From Bacteroidota bacterium (GTDB taxonomy: Bacteria; Bacteroidota; Ignavibacteria; Ignavibacteriales; SURF-24), in the NCBI GenBank assembly GCA_030706145.1, contig JAUZPB010000008.1:1-64000 (forward strand): a DNA stretch of 64,000 bases, in the 5' to 3' direction. Made by a program: the position numbers and the translations under genes. This document shows, one piece after another, positions 27,579 through 36,770 of this stretch. The stretch's first letter is position 1; each line of letters begins with the position of its first letter. The notes beneath the pieces are model-generated. The model had not been told where the DNA came from. It saw only the letters and a program-made list of their open reading frames with translations, and made no database searches.

Positions 27579-28583
27579 CTATATTGCCAGGTTTATGAAA
27601 TATTCTCTATTTTCTTTTATTATCGTGCTTATTATCTGTGCCGGCCAAGCAAGGCTTAAGCCAGAATTATTTATTTCATTTTTGTAGTGGAAATAGGCTG
27701 AAGCTATTCCCATTAGTAAGATCCTATTACTTTTTTTTAGAAACACTGGACTTCCGCTTTGTCCAGGATAAATGAAAAGCTCATTTATAAGAGCATTCCT
27801 GCCAAGAACATTTTCCTTCTGAAATGTGCAGACAATCTCTTTGGGTTTTGCTGAAACATGACCAGATCTGAAAACTGCTTCGTAATCACTTGCATAGTTC
27901 TGAAAATTTCTGCGGCTATCTTTTATGTCGTTAAACGTGCCGGCAATTTCCGGGTATCCCATTGTAAATATTTCATCGCCAATGTTTATCCTGTTATAAT
28001 CAATGATCTGCGATAATTTTAATGGCATATGCTCGGTATATCCGGCCTTCTTTCTAAGGAAAAATCTTTCAGGATTTATCTTTGCAACTATTAAATCTGA
28101 AAAACCTGTTGTATCATGGCGCCAAAGTATTTCTTTATCATCGGAAACGTTCATATATTCGGCTTCTGAAGTAATTAAAGGTTGACCATTTTTCCCCCGG
28201 ATAAGAGGTATTATCCTGCGGGCAGCAAGATGATTCCAGCGGTTTTTAGGTGTGTTTAGTTTAAGTTTTTCTGCAACTTCAAGCTGATTTAAAAACAACT
28301 TCAATGAGTCATGAACGGCAAAATGCATGCTTGTGACTAAATAATAGCTCTTTGTGCCCCAAAGATCGTCATATATGAAAACTCCTGTCCCATACATCAT
28401 TGACTTTGGCGCAGAAGTGGTCTTTTCTGAACCTTCTTTTTCTGGATTTTGCTCCTTAACATTCTGAATTAATAATACTGTACACCTTTCATAAGCTTGA
28501 ATATTGTAAGTAAAATTTGGCTGACAAAGTAGTACTATTGAAAGCATAAAATGAAGAATAAGCAGTTTTAGAAAAAACCTCAT
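27579..28583 (-). CDS. Secreted trypsin-like serine protease
   Basis: 334 residues from ATG 28583 (MRFFLKL; the frame also opens at GTG 28592). Signal peptide ends near LLCQPN. Counting from the GTG, the triad fits His90 (YLVTSMHFAV), Asp166 (GFSDLIVAKI) and Ser279 (YPGQSGSPVFL), with the typical late strand LLMGIASAYFHY. No PDZ domain, so not DegP-like. Probably periplasmic or secreted; substrate unknown. The identification rests on motif spacing and order. Confidence 0.75.
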   Translation of the reverse strand: MRFFLKLLILHFMLSIVLLCQPNFTYNIQAYERCTVLLIQNVKEQNPEKEGSEKTTSAPKSMMYGTGVFIYDDLWGTKSYYLVTSMHFAVHDSLKLFLNQLEVAEKLKLNTPKNRWNHLAARRIIPLIRGKNGQPLITSEAEYMNVSDDKEILWRHDTTGFSDLIVAKINPERFFLRKKAGYTEHMPLKLSQIIDYNRINIGDEIFTMGYPEIAGTFNDIKDSRRNFQNYASDYEAVFRSGHVSAKPKEIVCTFQKENVLGRNALINELFIYPGQSGSPVFLKKSNRILLMGIASAYFHYKNEINNSGLSLAWPAQIISTIIKENREYFINLAI

Positions 28584-28756
28584 GGCTAACACCCTGATTT
28601 GTATGTTAAATTTTTATACAAATTAAACCTTGAATAAGCTCTTTGGTAAAGCAAAATAATACCAATATAATAGTATTAAAATTAGTTTTCCCGGAAAAAT
28701 AATTATTGTTTTTTTTAAGAAATCAATAGACGTTGTGAAGTAGGAGACAAAAAGGC

Positions 28757-28795
28757 AAAAAAACCCGGAAACAGCTTGCCTTTGCTACTTCCGGG
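28757..28795 (-). terminator. Terminator of the TonB receptor gene
   Basis: On the minus strand, CCCGGAA (28795-28789) pairs with TTCCGGG (28770-28764) and is followed at once by seven T (28763-28757). Confidence 0.88.
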
Positions 28796-28819
28796 CCATA
28801 TAGAGGAAAAAGAATTTAT

Positions 28820-31270
28820 TTATTCATAACTTTCGTTATTGTCATCACCACCATTTGAATTGCGGTTACTATCCTGCTTGAAATTATTAAGTGAATAACG
28901 CAAATTCAGCATTAGTACCGGAGCTTCCCGCTTTGCACTCATATAGGAATACAAACTTTCATTCTGTGTTGTTGTCTGCCATCTGGCTGTGTTTAATATG
29001 TTTTTTGCCTGCAGTGTAAGCGAAAGCTGCTTATTCATGAACTCTTTTTTTACTGCCATATCCAGTGAAAAAGAATCGTCTGTCTTACTCTGATAAGCAA
29101 CCGTTGGACTGTTATAATCAGCATTTAACTGCAAGCTAAGTGTGCTTGTCAGCTTCAGGGAGTTACTCATCTTTCCATGCCAATTAAAACTTTCTTTTGT
29201 CGTAGACTCACCGTTGACGTCTGTCTTAAGAAGATAGTTATAAAGATTTCCCATGAGATCAATGTCCCAAAGTTTGAAAAGTTCAACACTCGCCATTATC
29301 TCAGCTCCTGTCGAGTAATCCTTTCCAATGTTGGCAAAAGTCTGAAGAGTAACATTATCAGAATATACTGATTTTACTCCATCTATTTTACTATTGTTTA
29401 CCCTGTGATATAATTCAGTGGAGAGTGAAACAAGATTACCCAGCAAGGTTTGGAAACCAAATTCATAAGAGTCTACTAGCTCAGGTTCCAGTCCTGGATT
29501 TCCACGATGTACCGTGTTTGCATCTACCCATGTATCAAAAGGCTCTAATTGCCAGCCGTTTGGTCTTTGTATACGTTTTGAATAACTTGCCATAAACTGC
29601 TGACCCGATGAAAGTTTATATGAGAAATGAAACGTAGGGAAGTAATCCCACCTGTCTATATTAAAGATCGCATCTTTTGATGGGATCTCTACTTTTCTGT
29701 ATGTATACTCTCCTCTTAGACCAACCTGATAGCCAAGTTCTTCAAATATTCCTGAATATACAGAATAAACCGAATATCCATCATTTCTTGATTTTGTAGA
29801 AAAGCTGTAATCAAAGTTCTGCATGTATTGACTAGATGGAATATTGTATTCATAGTACTTTGTGGACTCATCTTCGAATTCAGATTTTCCCTCAAGACCA
29901 GCTTCAAATTTGTCGAAGTCACCAAATGGCAGTGTGTAATCAATTTTTGTATGTAACTCATGTCCCGGGCCGCCTTCAGTGGTTTTCTTTCCGCTGCTGA
30001 TTATTTTATTGCTAAGCATTTCACTTATATTTTCATCATCACCATTTTGTTTTTCATATGTTACATCGGCTGAAATTTCATGCCCCTTTAGAGGAAATTT
30101 ATGCTGAAAATTCAAATCAAAGTTAACATTATCTCCATTTCTTTTACCTTCGCTGGTATTCATATAATATGTAGGCTGCAGCTGACTTAAACTCTGCAAT
30201 TCAGTATAGTTAGAACTTGAGGTGCGTTTCATGTTTCTGTTGTGATAATTGGCCCCTATACCAAGAACATCATTATCTCCTAAATTAAAGTTAATAGCTC
30301 CTCTTATGCCGCCGCCGCCTCTCATCCAGCTTCCACTTCCTGAAGAAGTGATCTCAGAGGTATTATTCTCGTAATCATATCTCCTTATTTCGTCTCTGTC
30401 ATCTGTCATATTTCTATGTCTTAAGTCCATTCCAAATGAAGCACTATATAGAGGCGTCTTATATTCAAATGACAGGTCGCTTCCGTATTTATCTTTTAGT
30501 CCGCCATTAAGGTTTATAACTCCGCTTAAGCCATTGTTCTCATTTTTCTTCATGACTAAATTTATTATGCCAGCAACTCCCTCGGGGTCATATTTTACGG
30601 ATGGATTAGTGATAATTTCTATGTTTTCAATTGCACTTGCCGGAACCTGCTGCAAAAGATCCTGTGCGTCAATTATCGATGGCCTTCCGTCAACAAGTAC
30701 CTTGAAACTCCCACTTCCTCTTAAACTTACATTGCCATCTACATCTACCGATATTGATGGGACATTCTCCAGTACATCTACAGCCGTTCCGGAAACAGCC
30801 GTTGCAAACTTATCGACATTTATAACCTTTTTGTCTACCTGGTAGGTAAAGGGGACCCTCTGACCTTCTACAACAACATTTTTAAGGCTTACAGCTTTCT
30901 GATCTAATTTGATTACGCCAAGATCCAAATTTGCTGTGGAACTCATTAATTCAAAAGGTATTGTCTGTTTTTCATATCCAATGAAGGATACTTCCAGATA
31001 ATACTTGTCAGCTTTAAGCTCAGGGACTTCAAAACTGCCGTCTGTTTTTGTAATTGACCCGGTTACCTGGGTTTTATTTTCTTCCTTAAAAACTACAACT
31101 GTAGCGTAATCAACAGGTTTTCCAGTTTGTGCATCTATAACTTTCCCGGATATCCGAAGGCTTCCTCCTCCAGATGCTCCAATGCGGCCTTTCTGTCTGC
31201 CCGATTGTCCGTAAGTGCTTATAGAACAAATAATTAACATGAATACTATTAAATTAGAACAAAATCTCAT
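28820..31270 (-). CDS. TonB-dependent receptor / outer-membrane beta-barrel protein
   Basis: 816 residues from ATG 31270 (MRFCSNLI), preceded by AAGGAC; the frame opens earlier at 31336 but those residues are not signal-like. Signal peptide, then a carboxypeptidase-regulatory-like domain (GKVIDAQTGKPVDYATVVV), a plug (GTAVDVLENVPSISVDVDG, VLVDGRPSII, IENIEIITNPSVKYDPEGVA) and a barrel of the OMP_b-brl_3 type. The Gly-rich linker after the signal (GRIGASGGGSLRISG) and the short Asp/Asn-rich tail (GGDDNNESYE) are odd details. Cargo unknown. Single gene with its own terminator. Confidence 0.9.
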   Translation of the reverse strand: MRFCSNLIVFMLIICSISTYGQSGRQKGRIGASGGGSLRISGKVIDAQTGKPVDYATVVVFKEENKTQVTGSITKTDGSFEVPELKADKYYLEVSFIGYEKQTIPFELMSSTANLDLGVIKLDQKAVSLKNVVVEGQRVPFTYQVDKKVINVDKFATAVSGTAVDVLENVPSISVDVDGNVSLRGSGSFKVLVDGRPSIIDAQDLLQQVPASAIENIEIITNPSVKYDPEGVAGIINLVMKKNENNGLSGVINLNGGLKDKYGSDLSFEYKTPLYSASFGMDLRHRNMTDDRDEIRRYDYENNTSEITSSGSGSWMRGGGGIRGAINFNLGDNDVLGIGANYHNRNMKRTSSSNYTELQSLSQLQPTYYMNTSEGKRNGDNVNFDLNFQHKFPLKGHEISADVTYEKQNGDDENISEMLSNKIISSGKKTTEGGPGHELHTKIDYTLPFGDFDKFEAGLEGKSEFEDESTKYYEYNIPSSQYMQNFDYSFSTKSRNDGYSVYSVYSGIFEELGYQVGLRGEYTYRKVEIPSKDAIFNIDRWDYFPTFHFSYKLSSGQQFMASYSKRIQRPNGWQLEPFDTWVDANTVHRGNPGLEPELVDSYEFGFQTLLGNLVSLSTELYHRVNNSKIDGVKSVYSDNVTLQTFANIGKDYSTGAEIMASVELFKLWDIDLMGNLYNYLLKTDVNGESTTKESFNWHGKMSNSLKLTSTLSLQLNADYNSPTVAYQSKTDDSFSLDMAVKKEFMNKQLSLTLQAKNILNTARWQTTTQNESLYSYMSAKREAPVLMLNLRYSLNNFKQDSNRNSNGGDDNNESYE

Positions 31271-31416
31271 TATAGTCCTTCCAAATGCGTAATTAATAAA
31301 AATATATATCTGCTTATTTCGACACGAACTTAGCACGATTAGTTTAAAATAAAAACGCTATTTTTTATCAAATAGTCATTTAGAAGGTGGAAAAGCTCAA
31401 AAAATATTATTTTTTT

Positions 31417-32262
31417 CTAATAAAAAATGCTCTTAAGAAATTCCATTACACAACTATTATAATACTCGGGATTACCTGTATGCATTGAGTGAGATGCATT
31501 AGGTATGCTAAGACTTTTCTTTTTAGGAAGATGTTCTGCCAATTTGTCTATAATAAGGTGAAACATCTTTGGACTTTTTTCACCTTTTAGAAGCAAAACA
31601 GGAGAATCTACTTTTTCAAGGTCCTTATATGTAATGGGGGAGAAATAATCCTTTGAAGTGGTTTCGGCTTTCATCTCCTCGGCATTCTCCAGCATCTGAG
31701 CTTTTACACTTTGAGGCAAGCGCCCATATGCTCCTTTCCCAAGTACACCGTCAATAAAGAAATTTACTCCTTCTTCCATTTTCCCTTCATGAAATGCCTT
31801 TTTTGCCGGTTCAAAAGCATTGTTAATAAACTCCTTCATCAGTTCTTTTCCTTCCTTAGTGTCTTCGAGCCATGGTAATATAGGAGGCTCGCCAAGAACA
31901 AGACTTCTTACAAGCTTTGGATTTTCACTTGCAAGATATAGCGAGACGTAAGCTCCAAAGGAATTGCCTACTAAATGTACGGGAGCAATTCCAAGGTTTT
32001 CTATAAATGACGAAAGATCTCTAGAGTGAAGGGCTACAGAATAATCCGAGCCATCACTAGTCCATTTATTTGGGAAGTGATACCTGCGGCTGTATGAAAT
32101 AAAATGAAAAGCTTTGGAAAAATAGTCCTTTTGAAAATTCCATGTGCGGAAATCTCCAAGACTTCCGTGAACGAATATGATGGGAATACCTTTACCCTGT
32201 TCTATATAATGTAACTGCGTATTGTTAACAGAGATGGCCTTTAGATCTTGTTCATTATTCAT
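31417..32262 (-). CDS. Alpha/beta hydrolase
   Basis: 281 residues, full-length alpha/beta-hydrolase fold. Oxyanion region FVHGSLGD (about 30-37), nucleophile elbow with Ser101 (LVGNSFGAY), catalytic His258 (IPNASHSMH), and a candidate acid in LLLKGEKSP (Glu228), where Asp is usual. A helical cap lies at about 130-205. No signal peptide, so cytosolic. Substrate not predictable. Confidence 0.88.
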   Translation of the reverse strand: MNNEQDLKAISVNNTQLHYIEQGKGIPIIFVHGSLGDFRTWNFQKDYFSKAFHFISYSRRYHFPNKWTSDGSDYSVALHSRDLSSFIENLGIAPVHLVGNSFGAYVSLYLASENPKLVRSLVLGEPPILPWLEDTKEGKELMKEFINNAFEPAKKAFHEGKMEEGVNFFIDGVLGKGAYGRLPQSVKAQMLENAEEMKAETTSKDYFSPITYKDLEKVDSPVLLLKGEKSPKMFHLIIDKLAEHLPKKKSLSIPNASHSMHTGNPEYYNSCVMEFLKSIFY

Positions 32263-32525
32263 AGTTCCATACCTCTCTGAGCATAGACTTAATCTTCTTA
32301 TATAGTAGAATTGAAAAATATTAAGAAATAAAGCAAACCATTTGTATTGGTATTATTTCTCTGAATGATGCAGGACAAAAGTAGTTAAATCGGGGGGGCG
32401 GCGTTTTCTTTTTGCCGGGCGTAATGGATAACTCTCTTAAAAAACAAACTCCTTACTGTTGCTATTGGACTCTGTTTTGTTCATTAGGTCCCTCTTTCAT
32501 TTTGAGGGATCTGTAAAATAAATAT

Positions 32526-33311
32526 TTATAATTCTTCTCCTTTTTCTATGTTATTTACAAGATCATTTATAAATCTTATCATTGGCGCTCCGTCAATAAC
32601 ATCATGGTCAATTAATACTGTTAAATTTAGTATTTCTCGAATCAAAATATCGTTATTTACTACAACAGGCTTTTTTATTACTGACCCTACACCAAATGAG
32701 ATCGGATGAATTGTTGTATGGATAAACCAGCCTTTTATTTGTCCAAACATTCCAACTGAAGTAACAGCAACATTGCCCATCTTATTATAAGCTATTTGGG
32801 GATGCTTTAATATTATTTTCCAGAACATTCGCCTTATATAACTTGGAAGATGATAATATAATCTTTCAGATCTACTTGACTTTCTATTTAATACAACTGA
32901 TTTATCTGAGAGTACTTCCTTCTTTGCTTGTTCAATTTCCCTGGTTATATCTTCGGCATTTTTTTTATCCGCCTTTTCTATTACAAGTGGCATAGGAACT
33001 TTTTTACCATCCAGGGACTTTTCAACTAATAGTGAAATATTAATATCATCAAAGACAATTACCTCTTTTTTACTAAGAAGAAAAGCAGCAGCTTCATCAT
33101 GTTCTTTTAGTGTCTTACTTATCACTTTAAGCAGCCATGCTGTAAAGGAGATCTTACAGCCTTCAGATTTCCTTCTTCTGATCTTAAACCTGCTTTCTGT
33201 AACATCACATTCTAATAAAATACATATGTGATGCCTTTGCTTTCCAATTGCACAGACGTCAATGGTTGCAATTCTTGAAGAAGGGAAACTATGAGTGCTG
33301 TAATTTGCCAT
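32526..33311 (-). CDS. Stand-alone 2-oxo acid dehydrogenase E2-type acyltransferase domain
   Basis: 261 residues matching the E2 catalytic (CAT-like) domain with the active-site motif HxxxDG at His236-Gly241 (IDHDVIDGAPM). There is no lipoyl domain, no subunit-binding domain and no E1/E3 gene nearby, so it is unlikely to act in a classic dehydrogenase complex. Such single-domain proteins occur in several phyla and their acyl acceptor is unknown. A basic insert (RSERLYYHLPSYIRRMFWKI) lies in the middle. Cytosolic, monocistronic. Confidence 0.82.
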   Translation of the reverse strand: MANYSTHSFPSSRIATIDVCAIGKQRHHICILLECDVTESRFKIRRRKSEGCKISFTAWLLKVISKTLKEHDEAAAFLLSKKEVIVFDDINISLLVEKSLDGKKVPMPLVIEKADKKNAEDITREIEQAKKEVLSDKSVVLNRKSSRSERLYYHLPSYIRRMFWKIILKHPQIAYNKMGNVAVTSVGMFGQIKGWFIHTTIHPISFGVGSVIKKPVVVNNDILIREILNLTVLIDHDVIDGAPMIRFINDLVNNIEKGEEL

Positions 33312-33646
33312 CGGCTTAAGATCCTGACTTTGTTAAGCTAATAAATTTATTAAGATAATGAATGAGATAATAAGATGAGAAGACTTGTAGAGTATGCATT
33401 TTTATTAAACTATTTTTATAAAAGCTTACAGATACTAAAATAGACAAAATTCATAAAAATTGCTTCTCTATGTTTCGTGCCTCCTATATGTGTGCTTCTT
33501 ATCTTAGGTAATATTGGGCACAATAATGCGGTCAGGAAAAGTGTAATTAACTATTATTTTTGGGGACAAGGAATACTTTGACAAATTTGCCAAGCCAAGC
33601 TATATTTCGATTGTAATTATACTTTGAATAATTAGGCAAGAATTAA
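33312..33646. other. Divergent intergenic region, 335 bp
   Basis: Holds the sigma70-like promoter of the sialidase-like gene at its right end. The rest is AT-rich without a recognisable gene or repeat. Confidence 0.6.
33578..33606 (+). promoter_or_regulatory. Consensus-like promoter of the sialidase-like gene
   Basis: -35 TTGACA (33578-33583), exactly 17 nt, -10 TATATT (33601-33606); expected start site near 33613, about 34 nt before the ATG at 33647. Confidence 0.75.
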
Positions 33647-34741
33647 ATGCAGAAAAACACTTATGGAGGGCGATCAGCCGAAAGATACTTTGTAATTTAT
33701 TCTATTGTGATACTGTCACTGTTTATAGGAAACAATATGAGACTGTACTCACAATCATTAAAAGATTATAAAGTTACTTTGGTAAAAGATACAACAATAT
33801 TTCCTCTTGGAACCTTTAAGGCCTGTCATGCAAGCACAATTGTTGAACTTAGCCCAGGAAAGTTTATCTCATCTTGGTTTGCCGGATCATATGAAGGGGC
33901 AAAGGATGTTGCAATCTGGACTTCAGTTTTCGAAAATGGGAATTGGAGCCTGCCTGTAAAAGTTGCCTCGGGAAGTGATTCCTTGGGTGATCCAATGCCG
34001 TGCTGGAATCCGGTACTGTATAAAACAAAAAGAAATACATTATTGCTTTTCTATAAAGTGGGCCCCAACCCTCGTGAATGGTGGGGAATGGTAATTAAAT
34101 CTTTTGATGACGGGAAAAACTGGACTAAACCTCAGATGCTGCCAAAAGGGTTCTTAGGTCCAATTAAGAATAAACCGCTTCAATTATCAAATGGAAATAT
34201 TCTCTGCCCGTCAAGTGTTGAAAGTATGGATACAAAAAAATGGACAGCGCATCTTGAGATCACTAACGAAGATGTTTCTTCATGGAAGAAGGTCAGTATT
34301 CAGGCAGATAGCATGGTCGGTGTAATTCAGCCGAGCATTCTGCAGCATCCTGATGGAAAACTTCAGATGTTATGCCGCAGCCGCCAGAATGTTATTTATC
34401 AGACATGGTCAACTGATAATGGCCAAAGCTGGAGTAAGCTAGATAGCACTTCTGTCCCTAATCCTAATTCGGGTATTGATGCAGCCAGGCTCGATAATGA
34501 TAAGTTTGTTTTAGTATATAACCCTTTGCTCCAGGGAAAGGATTGGTTTTATGGAAGAAACGTTCTTAATGTAGCAGTTTCAAACAACGGAGTGGACTGG
34601 ATGGATGTTTATCAGCTTGAAAATCAAAAGGAGGGTGAATTTAGCTACCCGGCTGTTATTCAGGCATCCGATGGATCAATACATATTACTTATACATATA
34701 ACAGAAAAAATATCAAATACGTTGTACTAAAGCAGGAGTAA
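33647..34741 (+). CDS. Secreted BNR-repeat sialidase-like protein
   Basis: 364 residues. N-terminal signal (hydrophobic core at about 15-30, ending LYSQS) and a six-bladed propeller of the predicted-neuraminidase group (COG4692/BNR_2). Asp-boxes are visible: SFDDGKNWTKP, STDNGQSWSKL and a weaker SNNGVDWMDV. The early ACHASTIVELSPG and ISSWFAGSYEGAKD blocks are typical of this group. The FRIP arginine motif of true GH33 sialidases is not seen, so sialic acid cleavage is doubtful; it may act on another glycan. Strong promoter and terminator, single gene. Confidence 0.82.
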   Translation: MQKNTYGGRSAERYFVIYSIVILSLFIGNNMRLYSQSLKDYKVTLVKDTTIFPLGTFKACHASTIVELSPGKFISSWFAGSYEGAKDVAIWTSVFENGNWSLPVKVASGSDSLGDPMPCWNPVLYKTKRNTLLLFYKVGPNPREWWGMVIKSFDDGKNWTKPQMLPKGFLGPIKNKPLQLSNGNILCPSSVESMDTKKWTAHLEITNEDVSSWKKVSIQADSMVGVIQPSILQHPDGKLQMLCRSRQNVIYQTWSTDNGQSWSKLDSTSVPNPNSGIDAARLDNDKFVLVYNPLLQGKDWFYGRNVLNVAVSNNGVDWMDVYQLENQKEGEFSYPAVIQASDGSIHITYTYNRKNIKYVVLKQE

Positions 34742-34761
34742 ATAGTAAATCTTTAGAATGG

Positions 34762-34803
34762 GGGAATGGAACTGTTTTTTTTATCTGAACCATTCCCTTT
34801 TTC
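34762..34803 (+). terminator. Terminator of the sialidase-like gene
   Basis: GGGAATGG (34762-34769) and CCATTCCC (34790-34797) with a T-rich loop, followed by TTTTTCTTTTC. Confidence 0.75.
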
Positions 34804-34831
34804 TTTTCTTCTATGCGGATTGTGTGTTAAT

Positions 34832-36472
34832 TTATTTAGCTAATACAAGCTTCCTTGACTGACTGAAAACCCTCTTTTTATCACCTGATAAAACTAAGAT
34901 CCTGTAGATATAAATTCCGCTGGCAAGTGATCCTGAATTCCAGCTATAGCTATGGTTTCCGGCAGCTAACTCATCGTTAACCAATATAGCAACTTCCTTT
35001 CCTGTAATATCATATATTTTTAACATTGCTAAACCAGGTTCAGGCATGCTAAAGCTTATTGTTGTAGATGGATTAAATGGATTTGGGTAGTTCTGCTCTA
35101 GCGACCAGTTTGCAGGCAGAGAGGATGATGACTCATCAACTGCACTGGTTCCTTTTGGCATAAGTGAGCCGCCATTTACAAGTGAGTATGTTTTCCCGCC
35201 CAGGGCACTATTTGCTGCAAGGCTAGCGTCATAGTAAACATTAAATCCATTGCCTGTTATATTTGTAACTGAACTGCCGGAGATTCCAGATCCGTCACTT
35301 AGTATGCTAAGGTTTGAATTAGCAGTAAGTATCCATTTGCTTGTGGCATCTAATGTAAGTGAAACTGAGCTGGCAGTATTGGAATTATTTATTGCTCCTG
35401 TCAGTGATGAACTGTCCTTGAGTTCACCTGTAAAAGTACTTAATGCGTCAACCGTTATATCTCCGCTAAGCTTCTGCTTATTTGCAGTAAGATTAGCATA
35501 CCCTCCGTTTTTACCTGTTGTTCCCCAATTCCCGGCTGCGGCCTTAAGCAGCATGCCCGAAGCAGCTGAAACATTAGTATTGTTCAGAGTAATTATTGCC
35601 GTTGTATTTGTAATGTAGAATAGTGGGCCTGTAGTTGCAGTATTTGATAGTGTTCCGCCTGTTGTTGTAAATATACCTCTTGCTCCTTCGGCATCACCTG
35701 ACATACTCTGGTAGATCATTACTCCCCATTTGTTTGCTTTACTTGAAGTAAGTGATGTTTTATTGAGTGTTATTGAGTTGGCTCCTTCAATTACAGCAGC
35801 TTCAGCGCCGGTTGCAGAAATGTCAGCTCCAGTTACAGTTATGTTTCCTGTCGAATAGATGCCAGGCGAATCCTGTCCGGATGCAATTACCTTTCCTCCT
35901 GTCACTGTTATTGTCCCGCCTCCACGGTCAGTTGCAATTGCTCCTGAATTAGCTCCTGCCGTAGTCATATCTACATCTGTTGCAGTCATAATCCCGCCGC
36001 CTGTTGCCATTATGGCATGCCCACCTTGGGCTGTGCATTTAATGGTGAGCCTTGTCATATTGACTGTTGTTCCCGAACCATAAGAGAAAACACCATTTGC
36101 GCCTGTTCCAGTGGTATTAACAGTGCAGTCACTAAGGTTTATTGTGCTTCCTGAAGTTGCCAGGATACCAGCATTCAAACCTTGAAAACTGCTGTTATCT
36201 AAAGATGATGAATTGCCGCTTGTTGTAACTGATGAATTTGATAGTGTTAAGACTCCGCTATTTGTAACCTTTATGCCTGATTCATCAGTGCTGCTTGCAG
36301 TATATGCCTGATTTGTTTTTGTTACATTTCCTCCACTCTGTGAGTATGATTGAGCTTTTGGAGCTGAAAAGGAGATTAAAAATATTATTATCACAAAGAA
36401 AAAGTAAATCGAATTAACTGAAATAGTTTTTCCTAAACCCATCCTTTCGCATTTCTTTAATATACTTTTCAT
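34832..36472 (-). CDS. Surface beta-helix protein with T9SS sorting domain
   Basis: 546 residues from ATG 36472 (MKSILKK), preceded by GGGGGAAAA; the frame also opens at 36499. A long signal/anchor (about 20-38 of this start) ends SAPKAQ. The body is very rich in Ser, Thr, Gly and Ala with many short beta-helix rungs (GTTVNMTRLTI, GNITVTGADISATGAEA, GTITVTGGKVIASGQDS) and resembles the passenger repeats of autotransporter-like adhesins. A T9SS type A domain fills the last 85 or so residues (NYPNPFNPSTTISFSMP ... KLVLAK). Likely secreted and surface-held, possibly an adhesin or glycan binder; no enzyme motif seen. Confidence 0.85.
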   Translation of the reverse strand: MKSILKKCERMGLGKTISVNSIYFFFVIIIFLISFSAPKAQSYSQSGGNVTKTNQAYTASSTDESGIKVTNSGVLTLSNSSVTTSGNSSSLDNSSFQGLNAGILATSGSTINLSDCTVNTTGTGANGVFSYGSGTTVNMTRLTIKCTAQGGHAIMATGGGIMTATDVDMTTAGANSGAIATDRGGGTITVTGGKVIASGQDSPGIYSTGNITVTGADISATGAEAAVIEGANSITLNKTSLTSSKANKWGVMIYQSMSGDAEGARGIFTTTGGTLSNTATTGPLFYITNTTAIITLNNTNVSAASGMLLKAAAGNWGTTGKNGGYANLTANKQKLSGDITVDALSTFTGELKDSSSLTGAINNSNTASSVSLTLDATSKWILTANSNLSILSDGSGISGSSVTNITGNGFNVYYDASLAANSALGGKTYSLVNGGSLMPKGTSAVDESSSSLPANWSLEQNYPNPFNPSTTISFSMPEPGLAMLKIYDITGKEVAILVNDELAAGNHSYSWNSGSLASGIYIYRILVLSGDKKRVFSQSRKLVLAK

Positions 36473-36724
36473 TTTTCCCCCGTTTTTATTATAAGCCATT
36501 ATTTTATAGCTTTTGGTGGTATTGAACCTTTTTCTTCTTTGACAACTTAACTATACCATTTATTCCATTTGAGTTTAGATGATACATTTCAAAATGCTGC
36601 TGAAAGGTTATCTGCTTAAAGATTGTCAATTAGTATGGAGAAAAAGGCTTTTATGAAGATGTGGATTTGGTGTTTAAATAGAGTAGATTTGCCGCAGGGA
36701 AAAGCGGTTAAGGAATTTTTATTA

Positions 36725-36755
36725 AAAGCAGGGACGAATAAATTGTCCCTGCTTT
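36725..36755 (-). terminator. Terminator after the DUF2723 gene
   Basis: Perfect 11-bp inverted repeat AAAGCAGGGAC / GTCCCTGCTTT around a 9-nt loop; on the minus strand it continues TTAATAAAAATT, so the T tract is weak. Confidence 0.65.
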
Positions 36756-36770
36756 GTTATTATATCATCT

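Noticed and set aside
32386-32412. G-rich run with GGGGGGG and GCGGCG in AT-rich intergenic DNA
   Set aside because: Only one long G run, so no G-quadruplex pattern, and no hairpin or gene is linked to it.
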